Below, piece by piece: positions 17,121-25,497 of a stretch of DNA of 56,907 nt. The translations under genes were made by a program, and so were the position numbers. The stretch comes from Pseudomonadota bacterium. Lineage in GTDB: Bacteria > Desulfobacterota > Binatia > Binatales > Binataceae. The notes below the pieces were generated by a model, which saw only the letters and a list, made by a program, of their open reading frames with translations, did not search any database and was not told the origin of the DNA. Position 1 is the first letter of the stretch. The number at the start of each line of letters is the position of its first letter. Where the stretch lies: assembly GCA_021324455.1 (NCBI GenBank), contig JAJPJA010000061.1, positions 1-56,907 on the forward strand. Reading direction: 5' to 3'.

Positions 17121-18140
17121 ATGAAACTTGATACCGGACTTCACTGGAACGATATGCACGAGGTGCCGGGGCTGGCCAGGGCCGCCGAGCAGGCCGGCTT
17201 CGACGCGTTGTGGAGCGCGGAATCCGGCAGCGACGCGCTGCTGCCGCTGGCGCTCGCCGCCGTCAACACCGAACGCATCAAGCTGGGCACCGCCGTGGTG
17301 CTGGCCTTCCCGCGCTCGCCGATGGCGCTGGCGTACATGTCGTGGGATTTGGCGCGGGCCTCCAAAGGCAGGTTCATCCTGGGGCTGGGAACGCAGGTCA
17401 AAGGACACATCGAGCGCCGCTTCAGCACGCCGTGGCTGCCGCCGGTGCCGCGGATGCGCGAGTATATCGAGTCGCTGCGCGCGATTTTCAAATGCTGGTC
17501 CGAGGGCGGCCGCAAGCTGTCCTACCAGGGCAAGTATTACAACTTCTCCCTGATGACGCCCGCTTTCACGCCGCCCCATCATGATTACGGCAACATCCCC
17601 CTGTATACTTCGGGGCTGAACAAGCATATGTGTCAGCTCGCCGGCGAACTGTGCGACGGCTTTCACGTGCATCCGTTTCATACCGCCAAATTCCTGCGCG
17701 ACAATGTGATGCCCAACGTCGAGGCGGGACTCAGGAAGGCCGGCCGCGATCGCAAAGACATCACCATCGCGACCGGCGCGTTCGTCGTCGTCGGACGCAA
17801 CGACGAGGAGCTGCATTCCGCACGCGAGGCCGTGCGCCGTCAGATCGCCTTTTACGGATCCACCCGGACCTACAAGCCGGTGTTCGACGCCCATGGATGG
17901 GGCGACACCACGATGCGGCTTAACGAAAAAACCGCCAGGGGCGACTGGAAGGGGATGCCGGCCGAGATCACCGATGAGATGCTCGACACGTTCGCGATCA
18001 GCGGCACCTTCGACAATATAGCGGCGAAGGTGAAAGCGAATTACGAGGGCCTGCTCGATCGGGTGTCGTTTTACTTTCCCTACCGCCCCGGCCGCGACGA
18101 CGAGGAATGGCGCCGGCTGGCGATGAGCTTCAACGCCTGA
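17121..18140 (+). CDS. LLM-class flavin/F420-dependent oxidoreductase
   Basis: This 339-residue bacterial-luciferase-like protein opens with MKLDTGLHWNDMHEVPGLAR and shows IKLGTAVVLAFPRSPMALAY and GRFILGLGTQVKGHIERRF, the TIM-barrel segments that bind FMN or coenzyme F420. It resembles the TIGR03617-type F420 oxidoreductase group (recalled, not searched). Such enzymes oxidise alcohols, hydroxy acids or xenobiotics. The chosen ATG at 17121 starts the family sequence; the 13 residues upstream are not conserved-looking. It is the first of three LLM proteins in the window (others at 47999 and 48896) and is clearly diverged from those two. Confidence 0.9.
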   Translation: MKLDTGLHWNDMHEVPGLARAAEQAGFDALWSAESGSDALLPLALAAVNTERIKLGTAVVLAFPRSPMALAYMSWDLARASKGRFILGLGTQVKGHIERRFSTPWLPPVPRMREYIESLRAIFKCWSEGGRKLSYQGKYYNFSLMTPAFTPPHHDYGNIPLYTSGLNKHMCQLAGELCDGFHVHPFHTAKFLRDNVMPNVEAGLRKAGRDRKDITIATGAFVVVGRNDEELHSAREAVRRQIAFYGSTRTYKPVFDAHGWGDTTMRLNEKTARGDWKGMPAEITDEMLDTFAISGTFDNIAAKVKANYEGLLDRVSFYFPYRPGRDDEEWRRLAMSFNA

Positions 18141-18260
18141 ACCGGCGGCGGAAATGGTGGGGAATCAACCTGGTAATCAAACTGCCGCGTTCAAGCCGGC
18201 GATGCCCGAGCGTCACCGGAATTATTCCGAACCGGCTCCCAACCCGAAAGGAGAGAACTG

Positions 18261-18650
18261 ATGAAAATGACCGGCAGGATTCTGTGCGCAATGGCATTGT
18301 GCGGGTTGATTGCCGCGGGAACGGCGCTGGCCGCCGACTCGAGCCCGTCCACTGAGAAAACTTTCACCGTGGTCGCCGAGCAGATCAACAAGACCAAGTT
18401 CTGGTTTCCTTCCAATATAATGGTGAACCAGGGCGACAAGGTTAAGCTGGTCCTGAAGAACGACATCGAGGGCGCCGACAACACGCATGGATTTACTATT
18501 CCGGCTTACGGAATCACGGAAGTGATAACCCGCGGGGTGCCCAAGACGATCACCTTCACCGCCGACAAGGCCGGGATTTTCCCGTACAGCTGCCAGTTGC
18601 ATCCGGCTCACGTCGGCGGCGAACTGCTGGTTATCCCCAACGGCAAGTGA
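18261..18650 (+). CDS. Exported cupredoxin-domain protein
   Basis: This 129-residue protein has a signal peptide ending near TALAA (residue 25) and a single cupredoxin fold. Copper ligands are visible as His in DNTHGF, and Cys and His in YSCQLHPAH. The usual axial Met (HxxGM) is missing; the sequence reads HPAHVGGELLV. A periplasmic electron-carrier or copper-binding role fits. The ribosome site GGAGAG lies about 6 nt before ATG 18261. It stands alone between the LLM and cyclase genes. Confidence 0.9.
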   Translation: MKMTGRILCAMALCGLIAAGTALAADSSPSTEKTFTVVAEQINKTKFWFPSNIMVNQGDKVKLVLKNDIEGADNTHGFTIPAYGITEVITRGVPKTITFTADKAGIFPYSCQLHPAHVGGELLVIPNGK

Positions 18651-18693
18651 GATTACGGTAAAACGGCTTTGCGATGATACTTAAGTCGGCATT

Positions 18694-18717
18694 CCTCTTT
18701 TCCCGAGCGGGAAGAGG
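18694..18717 (+). terminator. Possible terminator after the cupredoxin gene
   Basis: CCTCTTTTCCCG pairs with CGGGAAGAGG if two T residues bulge. There is no T-run after the stem, so it may simply be a leader hairpin for the cyclase gene that follows. Confidence 0.25.
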
Positions 18718-18794
18718 TCGGGCTGAGGGTTGCGCTGCGCCGGCGTTGCGGCGCGCGTGCGGACGATTCCTCCGCCGCAAAAAGGAGTTCACTC

Positions 18795-19730
18795 ATGTCC
18801 CAAGCTGAAAAATGGGGAATCAGGCCGCTTTCGAACTGGGGGCGCTGGGGCAAGGACGATCAACTCGGCACCGCCAACTTCATCACCCCGCAAGTGGTGG
18901 CGGCGGCGGCGAAGGAAGTTCAGCGCGGCAGGATAATCACCTGCGCGGTGCCGATCGATCGCAACGGGCCGCTGTTCCCGGGACGTCAGCCGTGCGTGCG
19001 CATGATGTCGCTGATGAATATCCCGGGACGCGAGGTTGGCCTCAAAACCGATTCCGTGATCAGCGACGATGTCATCGTGATGCCGCTGCAGGGCTCCACG
19101 CAATGGGACGGCCTGTCGCACGTCGGCTACGGCGGTTCCTACTACAACGGCGTGCCCTACACGGCAATCACCACCGAGCGCGGCGCGACCCGCAATTCCA
19201 TTTTCAAGCTGGGCGAAACTCTCACCACCCGCGGCGTCCTGCTCGACATGGTGCGCTACAAGGGCGCCGAGGATAAAGGACATCTGGAACCCGAATACCC
19301 GATCACGGTGGATGATATCGAGGGATGCCTCGCGATGGAGAAGGCGCAGGTCCGCAGCGGCGACGCGCTGCTGGTGCGCACCGGATGGGTTCCGCATTGG
19401 TACAAGCATCCGGGCGAGCGGCGCGGCTATTTCAACCATCAGCCGGGCCTGCATCTGAAGACCATCGAATGGATCTACGACCGGGAAATCGCCTGCGTGG
19501 CGGTGGATAACGTCAACGTCGAATGCGTGCCTTCGGGCTACGACGAGGAGAATGTTTTCCATGCGATAGCGATCCGCGACGTGGGTCTGACGTTGGGCGA
19601 AATCTTCGATTTCGAAGCGCTGGCCGCCGACTGCAGGGAGGACGGACGCTACACCTGTTTCTTCGCGGCGCCGCCGCTGCGCTTTCGCGGCGCCGTCGGC
19701 AGTCCGCTCAACCCGCTCGCAATCAAATAA
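18795..19730 (+). CDS. Cyclase family protein (QWDG-type)
   Basis: This 311-residue member of PF04199 shares the NWGRWGKDDQ start and an SPLNPLAI end with the protein at 272-1207. Its metal motif reads QWDGLSH where the other has HLDALCH, so the first His is replaced by Gln. Long cyclases with QWDG are a recognised subgroup. It also keeps the late ECVPSGYDE segment. The start has AAGGAG about 7 nt upstream. It is probably a hydrolase of a lactone, ester or amide, with a substrate different from its paralogue. Confidence 0.9.
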   Translation: MSQAEKWGIRPLSNWGRWGKDDQLGTANFITPQVVAAAAKEVQRGRIITCAVPIDRNGPLFPGRQPCVRMMSLMNIPGREVGLKTDSVISDDVIVMPLQGSTQWDGLSHVGYGGSYYNGVPYTAITTERGATRNSIFKLGETLTTRGVLLDMVRYKGAEDKGHLEPEYPITVDDIEGCLAMEKAQVRSGDALLVRTGWVPHWYKHPGERRGYFNHQPGLHLKTIEWIYDREIACVAVDNVNVECVPSGYDEENVFHAIAIRDVGLTLGEIFDFEALAADCREDGRYTCFFAAPPLRFRGAVGSPLNPLAIK

Positions 19731-19768
19731 ACTTCCGCAAGCCCGTGCCGCGGCGAGCCTGACGTCCT

Positions 19769-20770
19769 ATGGCGGGAAGCCTGGAACCTCTACCAGCCAT
19801 GATCAGGCCGCCGGCGCGGTTTCTCCTGCGCACATGGGCGCGGACGGGCCGGAAAAATTCCCGCCTGTTCCGCCTGATCGAACGATTCGGTCCGCGTCTG
19901 GCCGACCGGCCGATGGCCACGCGGCTGCCCAACGGATGCGTCGTCAACTGCGATTTGACCGAATTCGTCCAGCGCCAAGTCTACTTTTTGGGCGCCTTCG
20001 AAGCGGTCGAATCCTACCTCTTCACCCGCCTGCTGCGGCCCGGAATGACGGTGATCGACGCTGGCGCCAATATCGGTCAATATACCCTGCTGGCCGCCAC
20101 CGCGGTCGGTTCCACGGGCAGCGTCCACAGCTTCGAACCCGTGCCCGAGGTCTTCGCCCTACTGCGGCATCACGTCGGCCTCAATCGGCTCGGGAACGTC
20201 AGGCTCAACCGCATCGCCCTTTGGAACGAGGATTCGACGGTGACGCTGGGCTTGCCGCGCGACGACGTTTATAACGCCGGCAGTTGGACGGTCGGCACCA
20301 CGGAAAGCCAGTCGCCGCCGGTCACTGCCGACGCGATCCGGCTGGATACCTACGCCGCCCGCCAAAACCTGCAACGGGTTGACGTGATCAAGATGGACAT
20401 TCAGGGCGCGGAGCCGTTCGCGCTCGCCGGCGCGCATAAGCTGCTGGCACAGTGGCATCCGACTTTGATGATGGAGATCCATCGGCCTTCCTTGCGCGCC
20501 CTCGGCAGCAGCCCCGAACAGCTATGGGAGGAGCTCTCACATTTCGGCTACCGCGCCTGGCGCATCCGGCCGTCGCTCAAGAACAGCGGCCCGGTTGCGA
20601 ATCTCGACGCGGTGGATTTCGAAAACTTCTTTTTTCATTGCGGCGATCTGCCCGACGCGATCACCGGCGGATGGCCGCGGCGGATGCCCAAGCGATGGGC
20701 CTGTTCGGGATGGTCCCGCACGGCGGTTTCAGCTTGCGCGCCGTCTGCGGAGTCAATTGACGATGTCTAA
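19769..20770 (+). CDS. FkbM family methyltransferase
   Basis: This 333-residue SAM-dependent O-methyltransferase has the FkbM fold. The SAM site is VIDAGANIGQYTLLAA near residue 93, followed by VHSFEPVPEVFALL. VDVIKMDIQGAEPFAL near residue 205 is the signature strand and acidic loop, and TLMMEIHRP is close to the C-terminus. FkbM enzymes commonly methylate sugars in surface polysaccharides. The gene overlaps the next methyltransferase by 8 nt, which indicates translational coupling at the head of a small polysaccharide-modification cluster. An internal ATG at 19799 is an alternative start. Confidence 0.92.
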   Translation: MAGSLEPLPAMIRPPARFLLRTWARTGRKNSRLFRLIERFGPRLADRPMATRLPNGCVVNCDLTEFVQRQVYFLGAFEAVESYLFTRLLRPGMTVIDAGANIGQYTLLAATAVGSTGSVHSFEPVPEVFALLRHHVGLNRLGNVRLNRIALWNEDSTVTLGLPRDDVYNAGSWTVGTTESQSPPVTADAIRLDTYAARQNLQRVDVIKMDIQGAEPFALAGAHKLLAQWHPTLMMEIHRPSLRALGSSPEQLWEELSHFGYRAWRIRPSLKNSGPVANLDAVDFENFFFHCGDLPDAITGGWPRRMPKRWACSGWSRTAVSACAPSAESIDDV

Positions 20771-21632
20771 ACCGAAATCTGGCGGATATCTCAGCCGGCT
20801 GCTCAGGCGCGCAGCGCGAGCCGGCGCGCAGCCGGATCTGAACGGAAACGGACCGGCGTTCGAACCGATACTTTATCCATGGTGGGATGGGATGGTGCCG
20901 CGGCGGCGGCTGTGGGAAGGACCGCGCGACCCGTTCGTCCACTTCATCCGCTGGACTTTCGAATATCGCGCCTACCTGCCGCTGCTGTGCGGACTGGCCG
21001 CCGATTCGGCGGTGCTGGAGCTCGGATGCTCCCACGGACGTACGATGCTCGCGCTGATTGGTTATCTGAAACCGCCGGGCAGGTATGAAGGACTGGATAT
21101 AGTAGCCGAGAAAATCGATTTCGCGCAGAAGCATATACATGCGGTCAACCCGGAATTTAATTTTACTTTCGCCAATATATACAATCCCGCGTACAATGCG
21201 GCGCCGGACGCAATGAAGGCGGAGGATTACCGCTTTCCCTATCCGGACAATACCTTCGACGTCGCCTATGCCGCCTCATTGTTCACTCACCTGCAGCCGC
21301 CGGCGGCGGCGAACTATTTCCGGGAAACCCGCCGCACGATGAAAAAGGGCGGCAAATGCCTGTTCAGTTTTTTCGTGCTGGATTATTTCCGGGGCCCCGG
21401 TACTTCAAGCTGGCCGGGCTATGAATTCAATCATCCGCTGCCCGGTTTCGGCGGCGCGGCGGTGCGCGAGCCCAACCTTCCTGAAAACCTGATTGCCTAT
21501 CGCAGCGAGGCGATCCGCGAGATGGCCCGCGACGCGGGTCTGGGCGTCCGTCAGATTATCGCCGGAGACTGGTCGCGGACCGAAAAAGTGATTGTGCACG
21601 AACAGGATCTGGTCGTGTTGGAGGCGATTTAG
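20763..21632 (+). CDS. Class I SAM-dependent methyltransferase
   Basis: About 289 residues. The SAM-binding motif I is VLELGCSHGRTMLAL near residue 85, followed by YEGLDIVAEKIDFA, then the motif DNTFDVAYAASLFTHL and the post-motif strand GGKCLFSFFVLD. The substrate is probably a glycan or lipid precursor, judging by the neighbours. ATG 20763 lies inside the end of the fkbM-like gene (8-nt overlap). The frame is open further upstream, but that part is only the shadow of fkbM. Its stop overlaps, tail to tail, the stop of the next methyltransferase on the other strand. Confidence 0.9.
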   Translation: MSKPKSGGYLSRLLRRAARAGAQPDLNGNGPAFEPILYPWWDGMVPRRRLWEGPRDPFVHFIRWTFEYRAYLPLLCGLAADSAVLELGCSHGRTMLALIGYLKPPGRYEGLDIVAEKIDFAQKHIHAVNPEFNFTFANIYNPAYNAAPDAMKAEDYRFPYPDNTFDVAYAASLFTHLQPPAAANYFRETRRTMKKGGKCLFSFFVLDYFRGPGTSSWPGYEFNHPLPGFGGAAVREPNLPENLIAYRSEAIREMARDAGLGVRQIIAGDWSRTEKVIVHEQDLVVLEAI

Positions 21633-22579
21633 GATCGTTTGCGCGCGTAAACCTCCATCACATCGGTGCGCGGCAGATCGGCGGGGTCGGTGCGGCGATA
21701 CAGGTCCATGCGGCCGTGATAGGCCCGCTCCAGCATCTTGCCCAAAAGGCCGCCCGGCTTCAGGCGTTTGTTGCGGCGAAACGGCGCCAGGATCGCCGTA
21801 ACCCAGCCGGGAAAAGTCAGATCCCCCGCCATCGCGCGGCAATAGTGCTCCAGCCCCTCCACCGCCAGAGTCTCGAAACCGCTGCGCGCCAGACAATCCC
21901 GGATCGTATCGGCGGCGAAATACGATATATGCTCGGGCGGATCGAACCAGACATTGATCGGCTCGCCCGCGATCGCGCCGGGACAATCGCAATTGGGTGT
22001 GCTGAGCGCGAGTATCCCGCCGGGCGCGAGCAAGTCCGCCACCTGGGTCATAATCCCGACGGGGTCGCTCAGATGCTCGATTACCTCGAACATGGTGACG
22101 CACTCAAAACGCTGCGCGCTTTGCAGCGCCTGATCGATCGATTCGAAGATCGGGCTGCGTGTCAGTGCGGCGGCGCGCCGGCGCATTTCGGGCGAAAGTT
22201 CGACGCCCGCGGTTTGCCATCCGCGATCCTGCGCCGCGCGCATCAGGTAACCCGAGGCGCATCCGATATCCAGCAACCGCGCCGGAGGGTGAAAAGCGCG
22301 GATTCGATCCAGACGCGGGACATAGAAATGGGACAAACGGCGCCGCCACAGAGCGTCGTAGTCGGCGATACCGCATTCGCCGCCGCTGGTGAAGTAGATA
22401 TCGTCCTTGTAAATCGAAGCGGCGTCATAATCCTGCGGCACCAGGGCGAACATGAAGCGGCATTCGCCGCAGCGCACGATCTCAAATCCGCTGCGCTCCA
22501 TGAAGTGTACGGTCGCGCCGCCGCATAGCTTGCACGCGGCCGCGAGCCGCTCAGGGTTCGATACTGGATTCGAGCTCAC
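21629..22579 (-). CDS. Class I SAM methyltransferase with N-terminal zinc ribbon
   Basis: About 316 residues. The N-terminus carries a four-cysteine zinc ribbon, CKLCGG then RCGECRFMF. The SAM site is LLDIGCASGYLMRAA near residue 100, followed by MFEVIEHLSDP and LAPGGILALSTPN. This zinc-ribbon and methyltransferase layout is common in nucleotide-sugar C-methyltransferases and other polysaccharide-cluster enzymes. I chose GTG at 22579 with GAGG about 5-6 nt upstream; it overlaps the end of the glycosyltransferase gene by 29 nt, indicating coupling. The C-terminal part (residues 230-300) resembles the membrane-associated tail of such enzymes. Confidence 0.88.
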   Translation of the reverse strand: MSSNPVSNPERLAAACKLCGGATVHFMERSGFEIVRCGECRFMFALVPQDYDAASIYKDDIYFTSGGECGIADYDALWRRRLSHFYVPRLDRIRAFHPPARLLDIGCASGYLMRAAQDRGWQTAGVELSPEMRRRAAALTRSPIFESIDQALQSAQRFECVTMFEVIEHLSDPVGIMTQVADLLAPGGILALSTPNCDCPGAIAGEPINVWFDPPEHISYFAADTIRDCLARSGFETLAVEGLEHYCRAMAGDLTFPGWVTAILAPFRRNKRLKPGGLLGKMLERAYHGRMDLYRRTDPADLPRTDVMEVYARKRS

Positions 22580-23705
22580 GGTTGCCTCGCGTACACGAAG
22601 AATAAACTTCCAGATACTGCTGCGCGAATCGATTCCATGTGAAGCGCGACAGGACGGCTGCGCGCGCGCGCTGCCCCATCGCGGCGCGAGCGGCCGGATC
22701 ATCCAGCATCCGGCGCATGGCAGACGCCAGCTCCTGCGGCGAGTTGTTATCGATCAGAATCCCGGTGCCGCCATCATCCACGATTTCCGTGGTGCCGCCG
22801 CTGCGTGTTCCGATTACCGGAACCCCGCAGGCCATCGATTCCAGGAACACCAGGCCAAGTCCTTCGGGCATCCGGCTCGGCATCGCGAACAGCAGCGCAT
22901 GCTGGTACAGGGTCCACAACTCCGAACGGGAAACCGCGCCGGTAAATCTGACCCGATTGCCGACCCCGGCGGCGTTCGCCAGAGCTTCCAGTGCGCCGCG
23001 GTCCGGTCCGTCGCCGCCAATCAGAAGATCGACCTCGGATGCGCCGCGCGCAATCAGGGCAAAGCCGGCGATCAGCGCATCGATTGCCTTGTGGCGCCGA
23101 TCCAGCCGCGCCGCGCAGAATATGTATGGCCGCGGATGGAGCCGGGCGCCCGCCGATTGCGGACCGCCGGGATCCACCCCGCCGGTTATGACCCGCGCCG
23201 CGCGCGCGCCGGGCAGGATGGGTTCGAAAAATCGGCGCGTGGCCTCGGACAGCGCCACAATCGCGGCGGCGCCGCGCAGCGAGCGCAGCGCGGCGGCGCC
23301 CATCTTGCCCCTGCCCCATGAATCGAACAGGCTATGCACCAGCGCCACGCCCGCGCGGCGGCATCCGGCGGCAACGGCAGGAAACCGGTCCCACGACCAG
23401 CAATGGGAACTGACGACGTCGGGCCGCAGCGCGGCGATGGCGGCGGAGAATTGGCGCATCTGCGACGACACCGACTGCGGCCACAGGCGTTCCAGATGGC
23501 GCAGAGTCAGCGGGCGGCGGCTGGGAATCTCCATATAGCGGCATTCGCCGCCAAACCTGATCGTGCGTGTTCTGGCGCCGCTCTCGGGCGAGGAAACGAT
23601 CGCGACCTGCTGGCCCGCGGCGCTCAGTTCGGCAGCCAGATTATCGACCACCTCCTGCACGCCGCCGATGGAGCCGAAGGCCTCGCATATAAGCAGAATC
23701 CGCAC
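22551..23705 (-). CDS. Glycosyltransferase family 4 protein
   Basis: This 384-residue GT-B enzyme has an N-terminal lobe MRILLICEAFGSIGGVQEVV, the acceptor-binding side. The donor lobe has IFCAARLDRRHKAIDALIAG and LLIGGDGPDRGALE, and the EX7E motif is EGLGLVFLE near residue 285, retaining activity. GT4 enzymes transfer sugars from nucleotide donors to lipid-linked or polysaccharide acceptors at the cytoplasmic membrane. It leads the two-gene minus-strand unit with the zinc-ribbon methyltransferase and faces the LPS-kinase-like gene head to head. Confidence 0.92.
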   Translation of the reverse strand: MRILLICEAFGSIGGVQEVVDNLAAELSAAGQQVAIVSSPESGARTRTIRFGGECRYMEIPSRRPLTLRHLERLWPQSVSSQMRQFSAAIAALRPDVVSSHCWSWDRFPAVAAGCRRAGVALVHSLFDSWGRGKMGAAALRSLRGAAAIVALSEATRRFFEPILPGARAARVITGGVDPGGPQSAGARLHPRPYIFCAARLDRRHKAIDALIAGFALIARGASEVDLLIGGDGPDRGALEALANAAGVGNRVRFTGAVSRSELWTLYQHALLFAMPSRMPEGLGLVFLESMACGVPVIGTRSGGTTEIVDDGGTGILIDNNSPQELASAMRRMLDDPAARAAMGQRARAAVLSRFTWNRFAQQYLEVYSSCTRGNRELESSIEP

Positions 23706-23846
23706 CTGTACGAGGTTTTACGAAGGAATTGCCATCGCGCCGGTCAAGGTTACTACGGCGCCGCGCAACGGGCAATCGGCAGCCGCCGGGCCGCGACCCA
23801 CGATCGCCGCCCGATGCATAAAGAGACCCGATCGGGTAGGCTTTGA

Positions 23847-24692
23847 ATGATCATGCGCCCGCGGATACTTCACGCCAGCTCGCCGCAATGGTCCGGGCCG
23901 ATGCAATCGCCTGACGAGCTTTTGGCGCGCGCGGAGTTTCATCAGGTCAAGAACATCGCCCGCAACCGGGCCGGTTTTCTGCCTTCTCCCCAGGGCACGG
24001 TTTTCATCAAGCGCTTTGCCAATCGATCCTGGATTGAAGGCATGCTGGAACGCGCGCGCGGCTCCCGTGCGGCGCGGTCGCTGCGGGCGGCGCGGATGCT
24101 CACCGAAGCCGGCTTTCTGGTGCCAGCGCCGGTGGCCGCGTGCGAGCAGATTTCAGCCGGTTCGATCCGGACCAGCTTCATCGTGAGCGACGCGCTGGTC
24201 GGCGCGCGCGTGCTGAGCAGGTTTATCGAGCGCGGCCATGCGCCGGCCGAGCAGGAGCGGATAATTCGGCGCGAAGCGCTGGACGCGGTCGCGCGATGCG
24301 TGCGGCGGCTGCACGACTCGGGCTTGTTCACCTCGGACCTGCAGGAAACCAACCTGATGCTCGATCGGGTCGAGGGCGCGATCAGAATCCATTTTGTCGA
24401 CCTGGACGGCTTCCGGCGGCTGGGACGGGTCTCCTGCAAGCGCCGGCGCCGCAACCTGGTGCAACTCGATCGCAGCGTGGGCCGCTTTATGAGCCGCAGC
24501 GAACGGCTGCGCTTCCTGTGCGTTTATCTGGGCCCCGGATGGGGACGCGCCGCGCGCCGCAAGATGGTCCGGCAACTGATACTTGAACGCGACCGCAAGG
24601 AACGCGAGTTCGCGCGCCGCCGCGCCCGCCGCAACTGGTCCGTGCACGAGGCGGGCGCAAGCCATAACATCCGGACGCCGCGGCCGCTGTAG
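23847..24692 (+). CDS. Lipopolysaccharide-kinase-like protein (WaaP/InaA type)
   Basis: This 281-residue protein has a protein-kinase-like fold. The putative ATP-site lysine is in TVFIKRFAN. The catalytic loop reads LHDSGLFTSDLQETNLML and the metal-binding Asp is in HFVDLDGFRR. This is the pattern of Kdo/WaaP lipopolysaccharide kinases, with the loop HxD reduced to SD. The C-terminal 60 residues are very basic, suiting membrane-surface binding. It probably phosphorylates a core sugar of LPS or a related glycolipid, together with the neighbouring glycosyltransferase. It is followed 9 nt later by the VIT1-like gene. Confidence 0.82.
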   Translation: MIMRPRILHASSPQWSGPMQSPDELLARAEFHQVKNIARNRAGFLPSPQGTVFIKRFANRSWIEGMLERARGSRAARSLRAARMLTEAGFLVPAPVAACEQISAGSIRTSFIVSDALVGARVLSRFIERGHAPAEQERIIRREALDAVARCVRRLHDSGLFTSDLQETNLMLDRVEGAIRIHFVDLDGFRRLGRVSCKRRRRNLVQLDRSVGRFMSRSERLRFLCVYLGPGWGRAARRKMVRQLILERDRKEREFARRRARRNWSVHEAGASHNIRTPRPL

Positions 24693-24701
24693 AAAGATCC
24701 C

Positions 24702-25421
24702 ATGGCAATTTCCATCCGCAAACGCGAATACGATCATCACACCGAGCAGGTGCATGCCGCCGGCGGCGAGCGCATTCGTGATCTGATACTGGGGCTCAAC
24801 GACGGTCTGGTGGCGTCGCTGGCGGTGACCTCCGGCGTAAGCGGCGCCTTCACCGCGAGCAGAGTGGTGATCATGGCCGGGCTGTCGGAGATGTTGGGCG
24901 GCGCGGTTTCGATGGGTCTGGCGGCGTTTATCTCCGCGCGATCGCAAATCGAGTTCTATCACAGCGAAATCGAGCGCGAGCATCTGGAGATGCGCAAATG
25001 GCCCGACCGCGAGCGCGACGAAATCCGCGCCATCTACCGCGCCAAGGGCTTTACCGGCAAGCTGCTCGACGACATCGTCGCCCACATCACCTCGGACCCC
25101 AAACGCTGGAGCGACGTGATGATGCGCGAGGAGTTGGGCTTCAGCGGCGAATTCGATTCGCCCCTGCGATCGGGCACTTCGGTCGGACTGTCGTATCTAT
25201 GCGGCGCCGCGGTGCCGGTCCTGCCGTATCTGTTCGTAACGCCCGCGCACGGGATTGTCTATTCGGCCGCGGCCACGCTGATGGCGCTGTTCATCGTCGG
25301 CGCGGGCAAGACCATCATCACGACCCGCTCGTGGTGGCGCAGCGGCCTGGAAAGCGCGCTGACCGGCGCCGCCGCGGCGGCGGCGACCTTCGCCGCGGGG
25401 TCATTGTTCTCGCGCTTGTAG
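24702..25421 (+). CDS. VIT1/CCC1 family transporter
   Basis: This 239-residue membrane protein is of the vacuolar iron transporter-like family. It has the signature RDLILGLNDGLVASLAVTSG on helix 1, a second helix with GLSEMLGGAVSMGLAAFIS, and a cytosolic metal-binding helical insert rich in Glu (YHSEIEREHLEMRKWPDRER). Three further C-terminal membrane segments follow. The family moves Fe2+ or Mn2+ by proton exchange. The ATG follows the LPS-kinase-like gene by only 9 nt. It converges on the MFS gene at 25498. Confidence 0.92.
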   Translation: MAISIRKREYDHHTEQVHAAGGERIRDLILGLNDGLVASLAVTSGVSGAFTASRVVIMAGLSEMLGGAVSMGLAAFISARSQIEFYHSEIEREHLEMRKWPDRERDEIRAIYRAKGFTGKLLDDIVAHITSDPKRWSDVMMREELGFSGEFDSPLRSGTSVGLSYLCGAAVPVLPYLFVTPAHGIVYSAAATLMALFIVGAGKTIITTRSWWRSGLESALTGAAAAAATFAAGSLFSRL

Positions 25422-25497
25422 ACAATGAGCGGTATCGGCTCTGAAGCGGCCGTTGACAATGTCCGCCATGAATCTGAACTGTCCGCCCCGAGGGCGT

